Positions 1-7,990 of a stretch of DNA of 64,000 nucleotides are shown here, one piece after another; within the stretch, counting starts at the first letter, position 1, and each line of letters starts with the position of its first letter. The notes under the pieces were generated by a model. That model saw only the letters and a list, made by a program, of their open reading frames with translations. It searched no databases and was not told where the DNA came from. The stretch is from an uncultured Bacteroidales bacterium (lineage in GTDB: Bacteria > Bacteroidota > Bacteroidia > Bacteroidales > UBA932). Made by a program: the position numbers and the translations under genes. The DNA is taken from assembly GCA_944326325.1 (NCBI GenBank), contig CALVDQ010000008.1:41692-105691 (forward strand), in the 5' to 3' direction.

Positions 1-36
1 TTTCATTGCAATCCAGGTTTCAGTACAGTTTCAGTT

Positions 37-1107
37 TCAGCAGCATTTCAGGACTCCGGGAAGTTCAGGTCTCATTATATCCTTCCGGTCAAGACCCTTG
101 TACTTGGCGTCAGGATCGTATTCCACGCCGAGCTTGTCCAGAAGCGGTTCCACGGCCACCTGATGCAATTGCAGCCCGATATCCCACGGATCGTAGCCGA
201 GGACGAGTGCGGCGACCTCCTCGTAGGTAAGCACCGGTATCCCGTATCCGTTCTCCCCGTAGGTCTTGCCCTGAGTCTCTGCGATGACATACTGCCACCT
301 GTCCATGAAATACGGGCAGCCCGGGCAGTTCGTTATGATGAAGTCCGGATGGTACGGCTCCATTGATTCGAATTTCTTGTATGTGTTCGATACCGAATAT
401 CCCCGGTTTGCCTTGACATGGTACTGCCGGAAACCGTATCCGCAGCAATGCCTCCTTTCCGGATAGTCGATGACGTTGCCGCCCCAGGACTCTATCATGC
501 CGCAGAGCACGTACGGATATTCCGCGCCTCCTACCCCCTTTGAAGGGAACATCTTGGAATAGTGGCATCCGATATGCTCCACGACGCGCAGCGGCTCCCC
601 TGTATGCCTGTTCACGAGACGGAACCTGGCCTTGGCCGCTATCTCGTTGCGGTACTTGTATATGAGGTCGCTTGCGTGGGCAAGGTACTTCGGCACCTTG
701 AACTCCCTCCGGCAGGCTTTCCAGAGCAGTTCACGTATCTTAGTCTCCACTTCCGGGAACTCCCTCCATGTCTCCATGATCTCGGCATAGTTGCCGAAGG
801 AAGTGATGCAGGAGGCTACATAGTTTTCGTAGCCGGCTTCCGTCATCAGGGCGAACTGCCTTGCTACTATGGTCATGACGGTCTCCTGAGGTATCGTGTC
901 GCAGTGATAGGCTATGCCACCGCAGGTAGTATGGTACTCGGTCTCGAAGAAATCCTTTCCGAGGACATTGCGGCAGATCTCCAGGAACATGTGCTCGGCT
1001 CCCGGAAAAAAGTTCTGCCTGATGCAGCTGCGTACGTAAAACCAGTGATCATCAGGTATTTCCTTCTGATAATCAGCCCATATTTTCTGTTTTCCCTGAT
1101 ATATCAT
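37..1107 (-). CDS. HdrB-like heterodisulfide reductase family iron-sulfur protein
   Basis: The protein resembles subunit B of the heterodisulfide reductase family, a cysteine-rich electron-transfer protein with CCG domains that ligate non-cubane iron-sulfur clusters. Cysteine clusters are visible (TCGGIAYHC, ASCITSFG in the N-terminal half; HIGCHYS, HCCGYGF, NCPGCPYF in the C-terminal half). The frame can be extended to a TTG at 1137 that overlaps the upstream stop. The ATG at 1107 (MIYQGKQ) is preceded by an AAAGGAAAAG ribosome-binding-like stretch and gives 356 residues, so I prefer it. It follows the HdrC-like gene directly. A third subunit (HdrA-like flavoprotein) may lie to the left of the window. 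This organism is no methanogen, so the substrate is unknown; a bifurcating or ferredoxin/NADH-linked role is inference. Confidence 0.85.
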   Translation of the reverse strand: MIYQGKQKIWADYQKEIPDDHWFYVRSCIRQNFFPGAEHMFLEICRNVLGKDFFETEYHTTCGGIAYHCDTIPQETVMTIVARQFALMTEAGYENYVASCITSFGNYAEIMETWREFPEVETKIRELLWKACRREFKVPKYLAHASDLIYKYRNEIAAKARFRLVNRHTGEPLRVVEHIGCHYSKMFPSKGVGGAEYPYVLCGMIESWGGNVIDYPERRHCCGYGFRQYHVKANRGYSVSNTYKKFESMEPYHPDFIITNCPGCPYFMDRWQYVIAETQGKTYGENGYGIPVLTYEEVAALVLGYDPWDIGLQLHQVAVEPLLDKLGVEYDPDAKYKGLDRKDIMRPELPGVLKCC

Positions 1108-1133
1108 CTTTTCCTTTTTTTGACCGGCGCAGG

Positions 1134-1835
1134 TCAATCCTCGCCGTTCAGGTGCCCCGGAGAAGAGTGCTCGAAGGTCTCCCTGAAATATTCATCCATG
1201 TCCATACCCATCTCCCGGGCCTTCTCCCGGGAATATTTCTCCACAGTCTCGATCCTTTCCGTGCCTCCGGTGACGTCGAATATGCGCTTCAGTTCATCGA
1301 GCGACTCCTGAGGGATTTTACGGAGCACCCCCGTGCCCTTGCCCCTGAAATTGGCGCCGACGCGGGCCATGGAGTCCTCTATGTGCTCCAGGTGCCATTT
1401 CCATACCGGCCCCGACTCTTTGTGGTCTTCCCATTTGAAGGTGTCGGGATAGACGCAGTAGCCGTAGTTCAGTATGTTCCCGGTAAGAATGCGTGTAAGA
1501 GGGTAGAGCTGGCGGCCTTTCTCCGAACAAACGAAATAGCCCAGCCTTGCCGAAAGGTTCCTCAGGGCCATGATCACGAGTCCGGGTCCGTTCCTTCTCG
1601 GGCAGCGGGTCACGCAGGACATGCATTCCCCGCAATACCATATGTATTCGCTCTTGAGAAGCTTCTCTATCTCGGCATCATCGCGGCTCTGCACGATGTC
1701 CATTATTTTCCGGGGATCATACCTGTAGAATTCCGCCGCAGGGCAGATGGCCGTACACGTGCCGCAGTTGATACACGTCTTCAAGCCTTCCTTCACACGG
1801 TAATCCTTTATGAGTTCGTCGTATAATTTACCCAT
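1134..1835 (-). CDS. HdrC-like 4Fe-4S dicluster protein
   Basis: Soluble protein with two cubane 4Fe-4S motifs: Cys21, 24, 27 and 31 (CINCGTCTAICP) and Cys68, 71, 74 and 78 (CGECMSCVTRCP), as in subunit C of heterodisulfide reductases, which passes electrons to the HdrB CCG subunit. The C-terminal part is helical without further motifs. The open frame reaches 1877, but a TATCTTTG -7 element at 1877-1884 and a small hairpin at 1855-1872 lie across that extension, so the ATG at 1835 (MGKLYDEL, 233 residues) is the better start. It ends almost at the start of the HdrB-like gene, so the two are co-transcribed and should form one complex. Confidence 0.85.
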   Translation of the reverse strand: MGKLYDELIKDYRVKEGLKTCINCGTCTAICPAAEFYRYDPRKIMDIVQSRDDAEIEKLLKSEYIWYCGECMSCVTRCPRRNGPGLVIMALRNLSARLGYFVCSEKGRQLYPLTRILTGNILNYGYCVYPDTFKWEDHKESGPVWKWHLEHIEDSMARVGANFRGKGTGVLRKIPQESLDELKRIFDVTGGTERIETVEKYSREKAREMGMDMDEYFRETFEHSSPGHLNGED

Positions 1836-1876
1836 TTCCAGCAAATTGTATATCTCCCGTAAAAAAACGGGAAACA

Positions 1877-1884
1877 CAAAGATA
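1877..1884 (-). promoter_or_regulatory. Bacteroidota -7 promoter element for the HdrC/HdrB-like operon
   Basis: TATCTTTG on the minus strand fits the TAnnTTTG consensus and lies between the rlmD stop and the HdrC-like gene. No good TTTG is seen at -33. Its position argues for the ATG at 1835. Confidence 0.5.
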
Positions 1885-1905
1885 ATAAAAAAAACGGAAA
1901 CCGCA

Positions 1906-3312
1906 CTAAATCAGTTCCAGAGCGCAGACATTCTCGACGTGGTGGGTATGAGGGAACATATCGACCGGACGCACCGCCGTGATCCTGTATTTCCGGCTCA
2001 GGACGGCAAGGTCCCTGGCTTGTGAAGCCGGGTTGCAGCTGACATAGACTATCCTGCCGGGCGCAGCTTCCAGGATGACTTCAGCGACATCCGGATGTAT
2101 CCCGGCACGGGGCGGATCGAGGATAATGACATCCGGGGCCCCGTGTGCGGAGATGAAGTCAGGAGTCAGTATGTCTTTCATGTCCCCGGCGAAGAATTCG
2201 CAGTTCGTGATGCCGTTGTTCCTCGCATTGACCCTTGCATCCTCGATGGCTTCCGGAACGTATTCTATGCCTATCACCCTGGCGGCCATGCCTGAAACGA
2301 ACTGGGCGATGGTCCCGGTCCCGGTATACAGGTCGTAGACGGTCTCGCTGCCCTGAAGCCTGGCGAACTCACGGGCTACGCCGTAGAGCCTGCAGGCCTG
2401 GGCGGAATTGGTCTGGTAGAAGGATTTGGGCCCTATCCTGAACCTGAGCCCTTCCATCTGCTCGTAGATTGCGTCCTCACCTTTATATAATATGCATTCC
2501 TGGTCGGCTATGGAATCGTTGGCCTTGCCGTTTATCACATACCATAGCGATACTATCTGCGGGAAAGCGGCGGCCACTGCATCCAGCAGGGCAGTACGGG
2601 CAGCTTCATCCTCATGATAGAAACACAGGATCAGCATCACGTCCCCTGCCGCGTTGTTCCTGACAATCATATTGCGCAGGAACCCGCGGTGCTCCCTGAT
2701 GTCGAAGAACTCGAGTCCGTGCTTCACGGCATATTCCTTTATGAACAGACGGATGGCGTTGGATGGCTCTTCCTGCAGCAGGCAATGCCTGATATCCAGG
2801 ACCTTGTCAAAGAATTTCCCGACATGGAAGCCCAGCCCGCACCTGTCCTCGGGCGTTATCTTCTCCGGGTCTTCACCTGCCTCTATCCATCTCCGGCTCG
2901 AAAAGGTGAACTCGAGCTTGTTCCTGTAGCAGGTAGTCTTTTCGGATGGTATTATCGGCTGTATCTCAGGGACTTCAAGATGTCCTATGCGTACAAGCTG
3001 ATCATAGACCTGCTGCTGCTTGGCCTGGAGCTGCATCGGGTAGGGGAGCGGCTGCCACCGGCATCCGCCGCACGTCCCGAAATGTTCGCAGAACGGCTCC
3101 AGACGGTCAGGGGACGGCCTGACTATCCTGAGGATATAGCCCTCCATATAGTTCTTCTTCTTTTTCGTTACCTTCACGTCCACTATGTCCCCGGGAACGG
3201 CGAACTGGACGAAAAGAACGGCGCCGTCTACCTTCGCCAAGGCTTTTCCTTCAGCTGCAACTGATTGTATTTCAACATTCTCCAGTATGATATCCTTCTT
3301 TTTCCTTCCCAT
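1906..3312 (-). CDS. rlmD: 23S rRNA (uracil-C5)-methyltransferase, RlmD/RumA family
   Basis: SAM-dependent enzyme that makes 5-methyluridine in 23S rRNA. An N-terminal TRAM RNA-binding domain (about residues 8-66) is followed by an iron-sulfur cluster set of Cys75, Cys81, Cys84 and Cys177 (CEHFGTCGGC and RHCLL). The Rossmann methyltransferase fold shows VYDLYTGTGTI near 325, DPPRAGIHPD near 399 and the catalytic cysteine Cys426 in VSCNPAS. The 468-residue length is normal for the family. In Bacteroidota the exact uridine (1939 or 747) cannot be assigned from sequence alone. The gene has its own promoter-like element upstream and is separate from the HdrC/B-like pair. Confidence 0.93.
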   Translation of the reverse strand: MGRKKKDIILENVEIQSVAAEGKALAKVDGAVLFVQFAVPGDIVDVKVTKKKKNYMEGYILRIVRPSPDRLEPFCEHFGTCGGCRWQPLPYPMQLQAKQQQVYDQLVRIGHLEVPEIQPIIPSEKTTCYRNKLEFTFSSRRWIEAGEDPEKITPEDRCGLGFHVGKFFDKVLDIRHCLLQEEPSNAIRLFIKEYAVKHGLEFFDIREHRGFLRNMIVRNNAAGDVMLILCFYHEDEAARTALLDAVAAAFPQIVSLWYVINGKANDSIADQECILYKGEDAIYEQMEGLRFRIGPKSFYQTNSAQACRLYGVAREFARLQGSETVYDLYTGTGTIAQFVSGMAARVIGIEYVPEAIEDARVNARNNGITNCEFFAGDMKDILTPDFISAHGAPDVIILDPPRAGIHPDVAEVILEAAPGRIVYVSCNPASQARDLAVLSRKYRITAVRPVDMFPHTHHVENVCALELI

Positions 3313-3329
3313 TGTCCAAATAATTTCTG

Positions 3330-3337
3330 CAAAAATA
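3330..3337 (-). promoter_or_regulatory. Bacteroidota -7 element upstream of rlmD
   Basis: TATTTTTG on the minus strand matches TAnnTTTG and ends 17 nt before the rlmD start codon. No convincing -33 TTTG is seen. Confidence 0.4.
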
Positions 3338-3469
3338 TGTTAAATTGCTTAATTATTGCCCAATAATATTTATTTTTGCCGGATATAGGGAATAAGCCAG
3401 ATATGCCGTCTTGTGTGTAGTACCTGAAAATTTCTGAAAAAACGATATACTATTTTTTATATAACGATT

Positions 3470-5251
3470 ATGGTAAAGCATCATCTTTTCAAAGTTGCGC
3501 CACGAATTGCGGCGGCAGCCTTTTCAATTGCCTTGCCTCTGTCCTGTGTCAATGAAGAATACGACATGTCCAAGATAGATACCACGGTATCTGTCGGCGG
3601 GGATGCCCTCGTGTTCCCGCTGGGCAGTACCGAGCAGCTGAAGCTGGAGACATTGCTGTCGGAAGAGGATTTCAAGTACATCACATCCCTTGACGGAGTC
3701 TACGGCTTTACAATGGACGGTGAATACAACGTGCCTGAAGAAGACATCCCGGACTTTTCCGGAGCACTGCACATAGACCCTGTATCCATAGACGAAGAAT
3801 TCAACATCTCCATGGGTGCGCAGGGCCGGATCCGGAATGTCCCTGAGGCGGACGGCATCGTGGTCTCCGGCCAGTTCGGGACTTCCGAGGAAATCACGCT
3901 TTTCAGTTTCTCCGACCTGCCGCAGGAGCTCGTGAGCCTCAATACGGTAAGTTTCACGGAGACAAGTTTCGTGATATCGGCCGAAGCCGTCATTCCGTCC
4001 GGCATTTCAGGGCCGGTACAGGTGCAGCTCGATGTCTATCTTCCGGAAGAAATCGTGACTGACGATGAAAGGGTGGATGAAAACAATGTCCTGCACATAA
4101 GCGGACCTATTGATTCCGAAACACCTCTGACAGCGGATCCTGTCACTATCAGCGGCATTGACCTCGACGGAGTGGACTTCTCGACAGGCGAAGGGGACTA
4201 CACAAAGGAAATCCGCGTGGAAGGCGTACTTTCCGTAGACGCTTCTGACATCACTGCCGGTGACATAACCGGAGGGGATATATCCCTCCACCTGACCGGC
4301 GGCATACCTGAAATCAATATCGTAAGCGCGACAGGAAGGATTGACTACAGTCTCGATGACATGACCCAGAACATCTCACTCGAGGAACTGCCTGAATTTG
4401 TCAGGGGAGAGAACGTCGTCCTTGATTTCGTGAACCCATATATCGTCCTTGACGTATCAAGCAATATGGGTGTGCCTGTAACAGGGGAAGTCAAGATAAT
4501 TCCGGTCACCGGCGGCACTGCCGATGCGGACGCCATGCTGACCATCACCGGCTTCGAGATGCCTGCGGCTCCTTCTTCATCGGAAGTTCAGACCATCAGG
4601 TACTGGATATCGGGCTCGGCGGAAGGTGTGCCGTCTGGATATACGCATCTCCAGGCCGACATTGCATCGCTGCTGAAGACAGTCCCTGATGACATCGAGA
4701 TAAGGATAGAGGCCGGCACCGACGTGACCAGGGACGCTCTGATTGAGCCGTCGGCGACATATAAGATGGGGATGACCTACAATGTGGTAATACCTTTCGA
4801 ATTCGGGGAGGACCTCGATGTCGTCATGGATTATACCATGGAAGACCTTCCGGATGAACTCGGTGACATTCTCGGCATGAATTCCCTCGGCCTTGCCGGT
4901 CATGTCGAGTCCACTCTTCCGCTTGAACTCACCCTCTGGTTCGAGCTGCTCGACTCCGGTGACAATGTCATCGAGACCGAACCTGCGACGGTAAGTATTG
5001 CGGCAGGCAGCGACAACGCTCCTACCACATCCCCAATAGATGTCACTCTCAGGCTCGCCGAAGGTGCGGATGCCACGGATCTGAGCAAGATAAAGCTGAA
5101 TTTCAGAGTTACCTCCGGCAATATGTCAGGAGAGCCTGTCACGGAGAACTCCTATTTCCAGGCTTTTCTGCAAGTGAAAGTCCCGGGAGGAATCCGGCTG
5201 GACCTGGACTCTCTCGGCAATGGTGAAAATACAGACGAATCCCAAAATTGA
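3470..5251 (+). CDS. Large secreted lipoprotein of unknown function
   Basis: The N-terminus has a basic region, a hydrophobic stretch and a lipobox ending at Cys26 (ALPLSC), so this is probably an outer-membrane or surface lipoprotein. The remaining ~565 residues are rich in acidic residues, Gly, Ser and Thr and in alternating hydrophobic beta-strand patterns, which suggests tandem beta-sandwich modules, but I recognise no named domain. There is no catalytic signature. Its stop codon overlaps a TTG just ahead of the next gene, an outer-membrane barrel-like protein, and the two are surely one operon. A partnership such as a lipoprotein lid or cargo with a barrel is inference. Confidence 0.8.
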   Translation: MVKHHLFKVAPRIAAAAFSIALPLSCVNEEYDMSKIDTTVSVGGDALVFPLGSTEQLKLETLLSEEDFKYITSLDGVYGFTMDGEYNVPEEDIPDFSGALHIDPVSIDEEFNISMGAQGRIRNVPEADGIVVSGQFGTSEEITLFSFSDLPQELVSLNTVSFTETSFVISAEAVIPSGISGPVQVQLDVYLPEEIVTDDERVDENNVLHISGPIDSETPLTADPVTISGIDLDGVDFSTGEGDYTKEIRVEGVLSVDASDITAGDITGGDISLHLTGGIPEINIVSATGRIDYSLDDMTQNISLEELPEFVRGENVVLDFVNPYIVLDVSSNMGVPVTGEVKIIPVTGGTADADAMLTITGFEMPAAPSSSEVQTIRYWISGSAEGVPSGYTHLQADIASLLKTVPDDIEIRIEAGTDVTRDALIEPSATYKMGMTYNVVIPFEFGEDLDVVMDYTMEDLPDELGDILGMNSLGLAGHVESTLPLELTLWFELLDSGDNVIETEPATVSIAAGSDNAPTTSPIDVTLRLAEGADATDLSKIKLNFRVTSGNMSGEPVTENSYFQAFLQVKVPGGIRLDLDSLGNGENTDESQN

Positions 5252-5256
5252 CTGCC

Positions 5257-6735
5257 ATGAAAAAGACATACATACTGCTTATTTTGCTCCTGTTCCCGTT
5301 TCTTGCGGGCGGACAGGCTCTGAGAGGAAGTTATTTTTCTGAAAATTCCGTGTACAGGAACAAGCTGAACCCGGCATTCGCACCCCGTACGTCATATCTC
5401 GGCATCGCGGCCATCGACAACCTCGGTTTCGGCCTCACCGGCAACATCGGTCTTTCCGATTTCCTTTATCCTGCTTCAGACGGATCCCTCCAGACTTTCC
5501 TTCATCCGGATGTGGCTTCTTCCACCTTCCTGGGCAACCTGCCGTCCAATCCGCATCTCGACATCGACTTCGATACGGACATCCTTAATGTGGGATTCTT
5601 CACCGGCAAGAACAGTTTCTGGACCGTAGGTCTCGGAGTCAGGGTCGATGGGGAAGTGAACATCCCGTACGAGTTCTTCTCGTTCCTGAAGAACGGGGCC
5701 TCAAGCGATCCCCAGGAGTACAGTATGAAAGACCTCAGCGTCATACAGAACGCATACGCCGAACTTTCCGTAGGATATTCGCACAATCTCTCCGACATTG
5801 TCAAGGGCCTTTCTGTAGGAGGTAGGCTGAAATTCCTGGCTGCTGCCGACAGGCTGGACATACGTGCGGACTATATCAACATGAGGATGGGTTCTGACAA
5901 GTGGATAGTTTCCACTGACGCATCGATGTACGCGGCCATGAGGGGACTGGACCTGTGGCAGAATGACGACCGTTCCTTCGGACACGACATTGACAAAAAG
6001 AGACTCGGCCTCGCCGGAATGGGTGCGGCAGTTGATCTCGGTGCCGAGTACCGCCTGTACATCAACAGGTTTTTCGACAGCATCAGGTTTTCGGCTTCCG
6101 TAACCGATCTCGGCTTTATCAGCTATCCGGCCGGCAGCCTGGAGCAGTTCAGGACTTCCGGAAACGTGGAATATGACGGACTTGATGACATTTCCTTCGG
6201 AAAGGATGTGGATTTCGGGGACACGTTCAAGCAGATAAAGGATGAGTTCCTCGAGATTGCCGACCTGGAAGAAATTGAACCGCAGAAGGGGATTGTCTCC
6301 CGCATAAAGCCGAACCTCTATATCGGTGTCGAGGCACCTTTCCTGTGGAACAAGATGAGCCTCGGACTCCTTTACAACGCAAAATTCGGATATACAAGCA
6401 CCAGGAACGAGCTTACCCTTGCCCTGAACGCGCGTCCGGCACAGTGGGTGAACATCGGAGTGAACTATTCCATGCTAAATACGGCAAAATCAATAGGGTG
6501 GCTGCTGGAACTGACTCCGAGGAGCGGTGTGGGCTTCTTTATCGGCAGCGACTATACCTTCTTCGAGACTGCCACGTTGTACACCATTCCTCTCGGCAAC
6601 AAGGGATTCAATCTCAACGCTCCGCTTAACGAACTGAACTTCAATTTCAGATTCGGTGTCCATATTGCCCTTGGCAACAGGTTTGACGACATAGCCATGG
6701 CAAAGAAAGCTGCCCGGACTTCGGACGATGACTGA
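5257..6735 (+). CDS. DUF5723-type outer-membrane barrel-like protein
   Basis: Begins with a signal peptide (MKKTYILLILLLFPFLAGGQA) and continues with alternating beta strands and glycine/aromatic girdles typical of outer-membrane barrels. The segment just after the signal, with NSVYRNKLNPAFAP, resembles the Bacteroidales DUF5723 family, whose function is unknown. The C-terminus ends shortly after a last strand (FRFGVHIALGNRF) with a short charged tail. The frame starts at a TTG (5248) overlapping the previous stop, but the ATG at 5257 gives the correct signal peptide and 492 residues. A strong hairpin follows at 6778-6827, which ends this two-gene unit. Confidence 0.75.
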   Translation: MKKTYILLILLLFPFLAGGQALRGSYFSENSVYRNKLNPAFAPRTSYLGIAAIDNLGFGLTGNIGLSDFLYPASDGSLQTFLHPDVASSTFLGNLPSNPHLDIDFDTDILNVGFFTGKNSFWTVGLGVRVDGEVNIPYEFFSFLKNGASSDPQEYSMKDLSVIQNAYAELSVGYSHNLSDIVKGLSVGGRLKFLAAADRLDIRADYINMRMGSDKWIVSTDASMYAAMRGLDLWQNDDRSFGHDIDKKRLGLAGMGAAVDLGAEYRLYINRFFDSIRFSASVTDLGFISYPAGSLEQFRTSGNVEYDGLDDISFGKDVDFGDTFKQIKDEFLEIADLEEIEPQKGIVSRIKPNLYIGVEAPFLWNKMSLGLLYNAKFGYTSTRNELTLALNARPAQWVNIGVNYSMLNTAKSIGWLLELTPRSGVGFFIGSDYTFFETATLYTIPLGNKGFNLNAPLNELNFNFRFGVHIALGNRFDDIAMAKKAARTSDDD

Positions 6736-6762
6736 TTCAAAATCGCAGCGACAATAAGGACA

Positions 6763-6827
6763 TTTGAGGGTGACCCGAAACGAAAGAGAGGGCGAGTCAG
6801 ACTTTTGACCCGCCCTCTCTTTCGTTT
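6763..6827 (+). terminator. Strong hairpin terminator carrying the TTTGAGGGTGAC repeat arm
   Basis: A 17-bp stem is formed by 6778-6794 (AAACGAAAGAGAGGGCG) with 6811-6827 (CGCCCTCTCTTTCGTTT), with GTCA/TGAC pairing inside the loop and a short T run at the end. The preceding bases 6763-6774 (TTTGAGGGTGAC) recur exactly at 27614-27625, where they also lead into a hairpin. It lies between convergent genes and could act in both directions. Confidence 0.8.
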
Positions 6828-6843
6828 TATCAGACCCGCTGGC

Positions 6844-7293
6844 CTACTTCAGAAGGTTTTCCAGTTTGTCAGTCTTGTACTCGTAAAACGGGGTGCAAGG
6901 CTCATATCTGTACGGTATGTATTCATAAAGACGGCAATAGGCCTTTCCCAGCTTCTGGCTGTAGTAAAGGTCGAGCCTGAGTCCGTTTCCTTTGTTTTCT
7001 TCAGCAAGATCAATTGCTGAAGGATTGTTGCCGGCGAGGGCGGCGGTGTATGTATCCTTCTTGCTCTGTGCAAAAAACCTTTCCTTTTTCTTGAATTTCT
7101 CACCGGTTTCCACGAGTTTGTAGCTCGTCTTGAGGGTGAGTATGAGTATCACGCCCGCGAATATCATGAAGAAACCGATGATATTCACTGAAGTGGAAGT
7201 GGGCAGGGCAACGAGTACGGCCCCGCAGATAATGAGGATGAGTGATATTGTCAAGTCTTGTGCAGAACGTACTCTGCTGAATTCTTTTTCCAT
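6844..7293 (-). CDS. Small membrane protein, unknown function
   Basis: Predicted 149-residue protein with two close hydrophobic segments (about residues 13-31 and 36-54: LTISLILIICGAVLVAL and IIGFFMIFAGVILIL) that look like a transmembrane hairpin, followed by a ~90-residue soluble tail rich in Lys, Tyr and Glu (KKKERFFAQSKKD, YSQKLGKAYCRLYEY). I recognise no family. The open frame extends upstream to 7464, but that part reads like non-coding sequence. The ATG at 7293 (MEKEFSRV) starts right before the membrane segments and is preferred. Confidence 0.6.
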   Translation of the reverse strand: MEKEFSRVRSAQDLTISLILIICGAVLVALPTSTSVNIIGFFMIFAGVILILTLKTSYKLVETGEKFKKKERFFAQSKKDTYTAALAGNNPSAIDLAEENKGNGLRLDLYYSQKLGKAYCRLYEYIPYRYEPCTPFYEYKTDKLENLLK

Positions 7294-7391
7294 GATTCTT
7301 ATTGCTTTTGATAGTTTGACGTAAGTTTGACGGACCTGTCCGGCCCGTCTTGGTTCCAGAGTGCCTTGCCACCGGCAAGAATCCTGCACCG

Positions 7392-7844
7392 CTAAACTAT
7401 CAGTATCCTGAACAGGTGGAGTCTCTCCGTACTGGACTGGAATCCTCCTGCAAGGATATTGCAATTGTCTGCATAAAGATGGAGCTTCGATAAAAAGTAT
7501 TGATTTACAGCGTTTTCAAATAGACTTCTAAAGCCGTGTGAAACCTGTCGCTTGGAAGCGGCGGAATTATAGCCGCAATTCTGGAACGAATTCCTGCAGA
7601 CTACGACCTGTCTGTCTGTGGCATCGATCCTTTCTGAAGTGCCGTTCAGGGCATTGAATGCAATAAAACCATGAAAGTCATGGATGTCTGCCGTCTTTTC
7701 CGCAGAACCGGCATTATTGCAGGCAGCATAGTCCGGAGCCGTCACAACCGGACCCCGCGGTCCGCCGCCGGCAGATATCATTGCCGCAGCGTATGCAAGT
7801 CCGATAACAAGGACAAGGATTACGGTATTTGTCAGCTTCTTCAT
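7392..7844 (-). CDS. Small exported or anchored protein, unknown function
   Basis: 150-residue protein opening with a clear signal peptide or membrane anchor (MKKLTNTVILVLVIGLAYAAAM) followed by a polar, Cys-containing domain without recognised motifs. Support for it being real comes from a TATCTTTG promoter element 11 nt before the ATG and from the signal sequence. The C-terminal half (from about residue 95) has less convincing composition and could reflect a frameshift or a shorter original product. It is not clearly co-transcribed with the next leftward gene. Confidence 0.45.
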   Translation of the reverse strand: MKKLTNTVILVLVIGLAYAAAMISAGGGPRGPVVTAPDYAACNNAGSAEKTADIHDFHGFIAFNALNGTSERIDATDRQVVVCRNSFQNCGYNSAASKRQVSHGFRSLFENAVNQYFLSKLHLYADNCNILAGGFQSSTERLHLFRILIV

Positions 7845-7855
7845 ATTGCAGCCGA

Positions 7856-7863
7856 CAAAGATA
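7856..7863 (-). promoter_or_regulatory. Bacteroidota -7 element for the 7844 gene
   Basis: TATCTTTG on the minus strand fits TAnnTTTG. It ends 11 nt before the ATG, so the mRNA leader would be very short. Confidence 0.5.
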
Positions 7864-7990
7864 GCAAAGTTTTGCCAAGAAAACGCAAGTCTTGTGAAAT
7901 ATAAATTTTGTCATACAATTTATATTATGTTAAGTAATGTGTAAAACAAAAGAAAAGTCCGCCTTCCCCTGCGGAAAAGCGGCTGTCGGA

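Noticed and set aside
1855..1872. Hairpin TCCCGT/ACGGGA as rlmD terminator
   Set aside because: Only 6 bp, no T run on the minus strand; lies in the leader of the HdrC-like gene.
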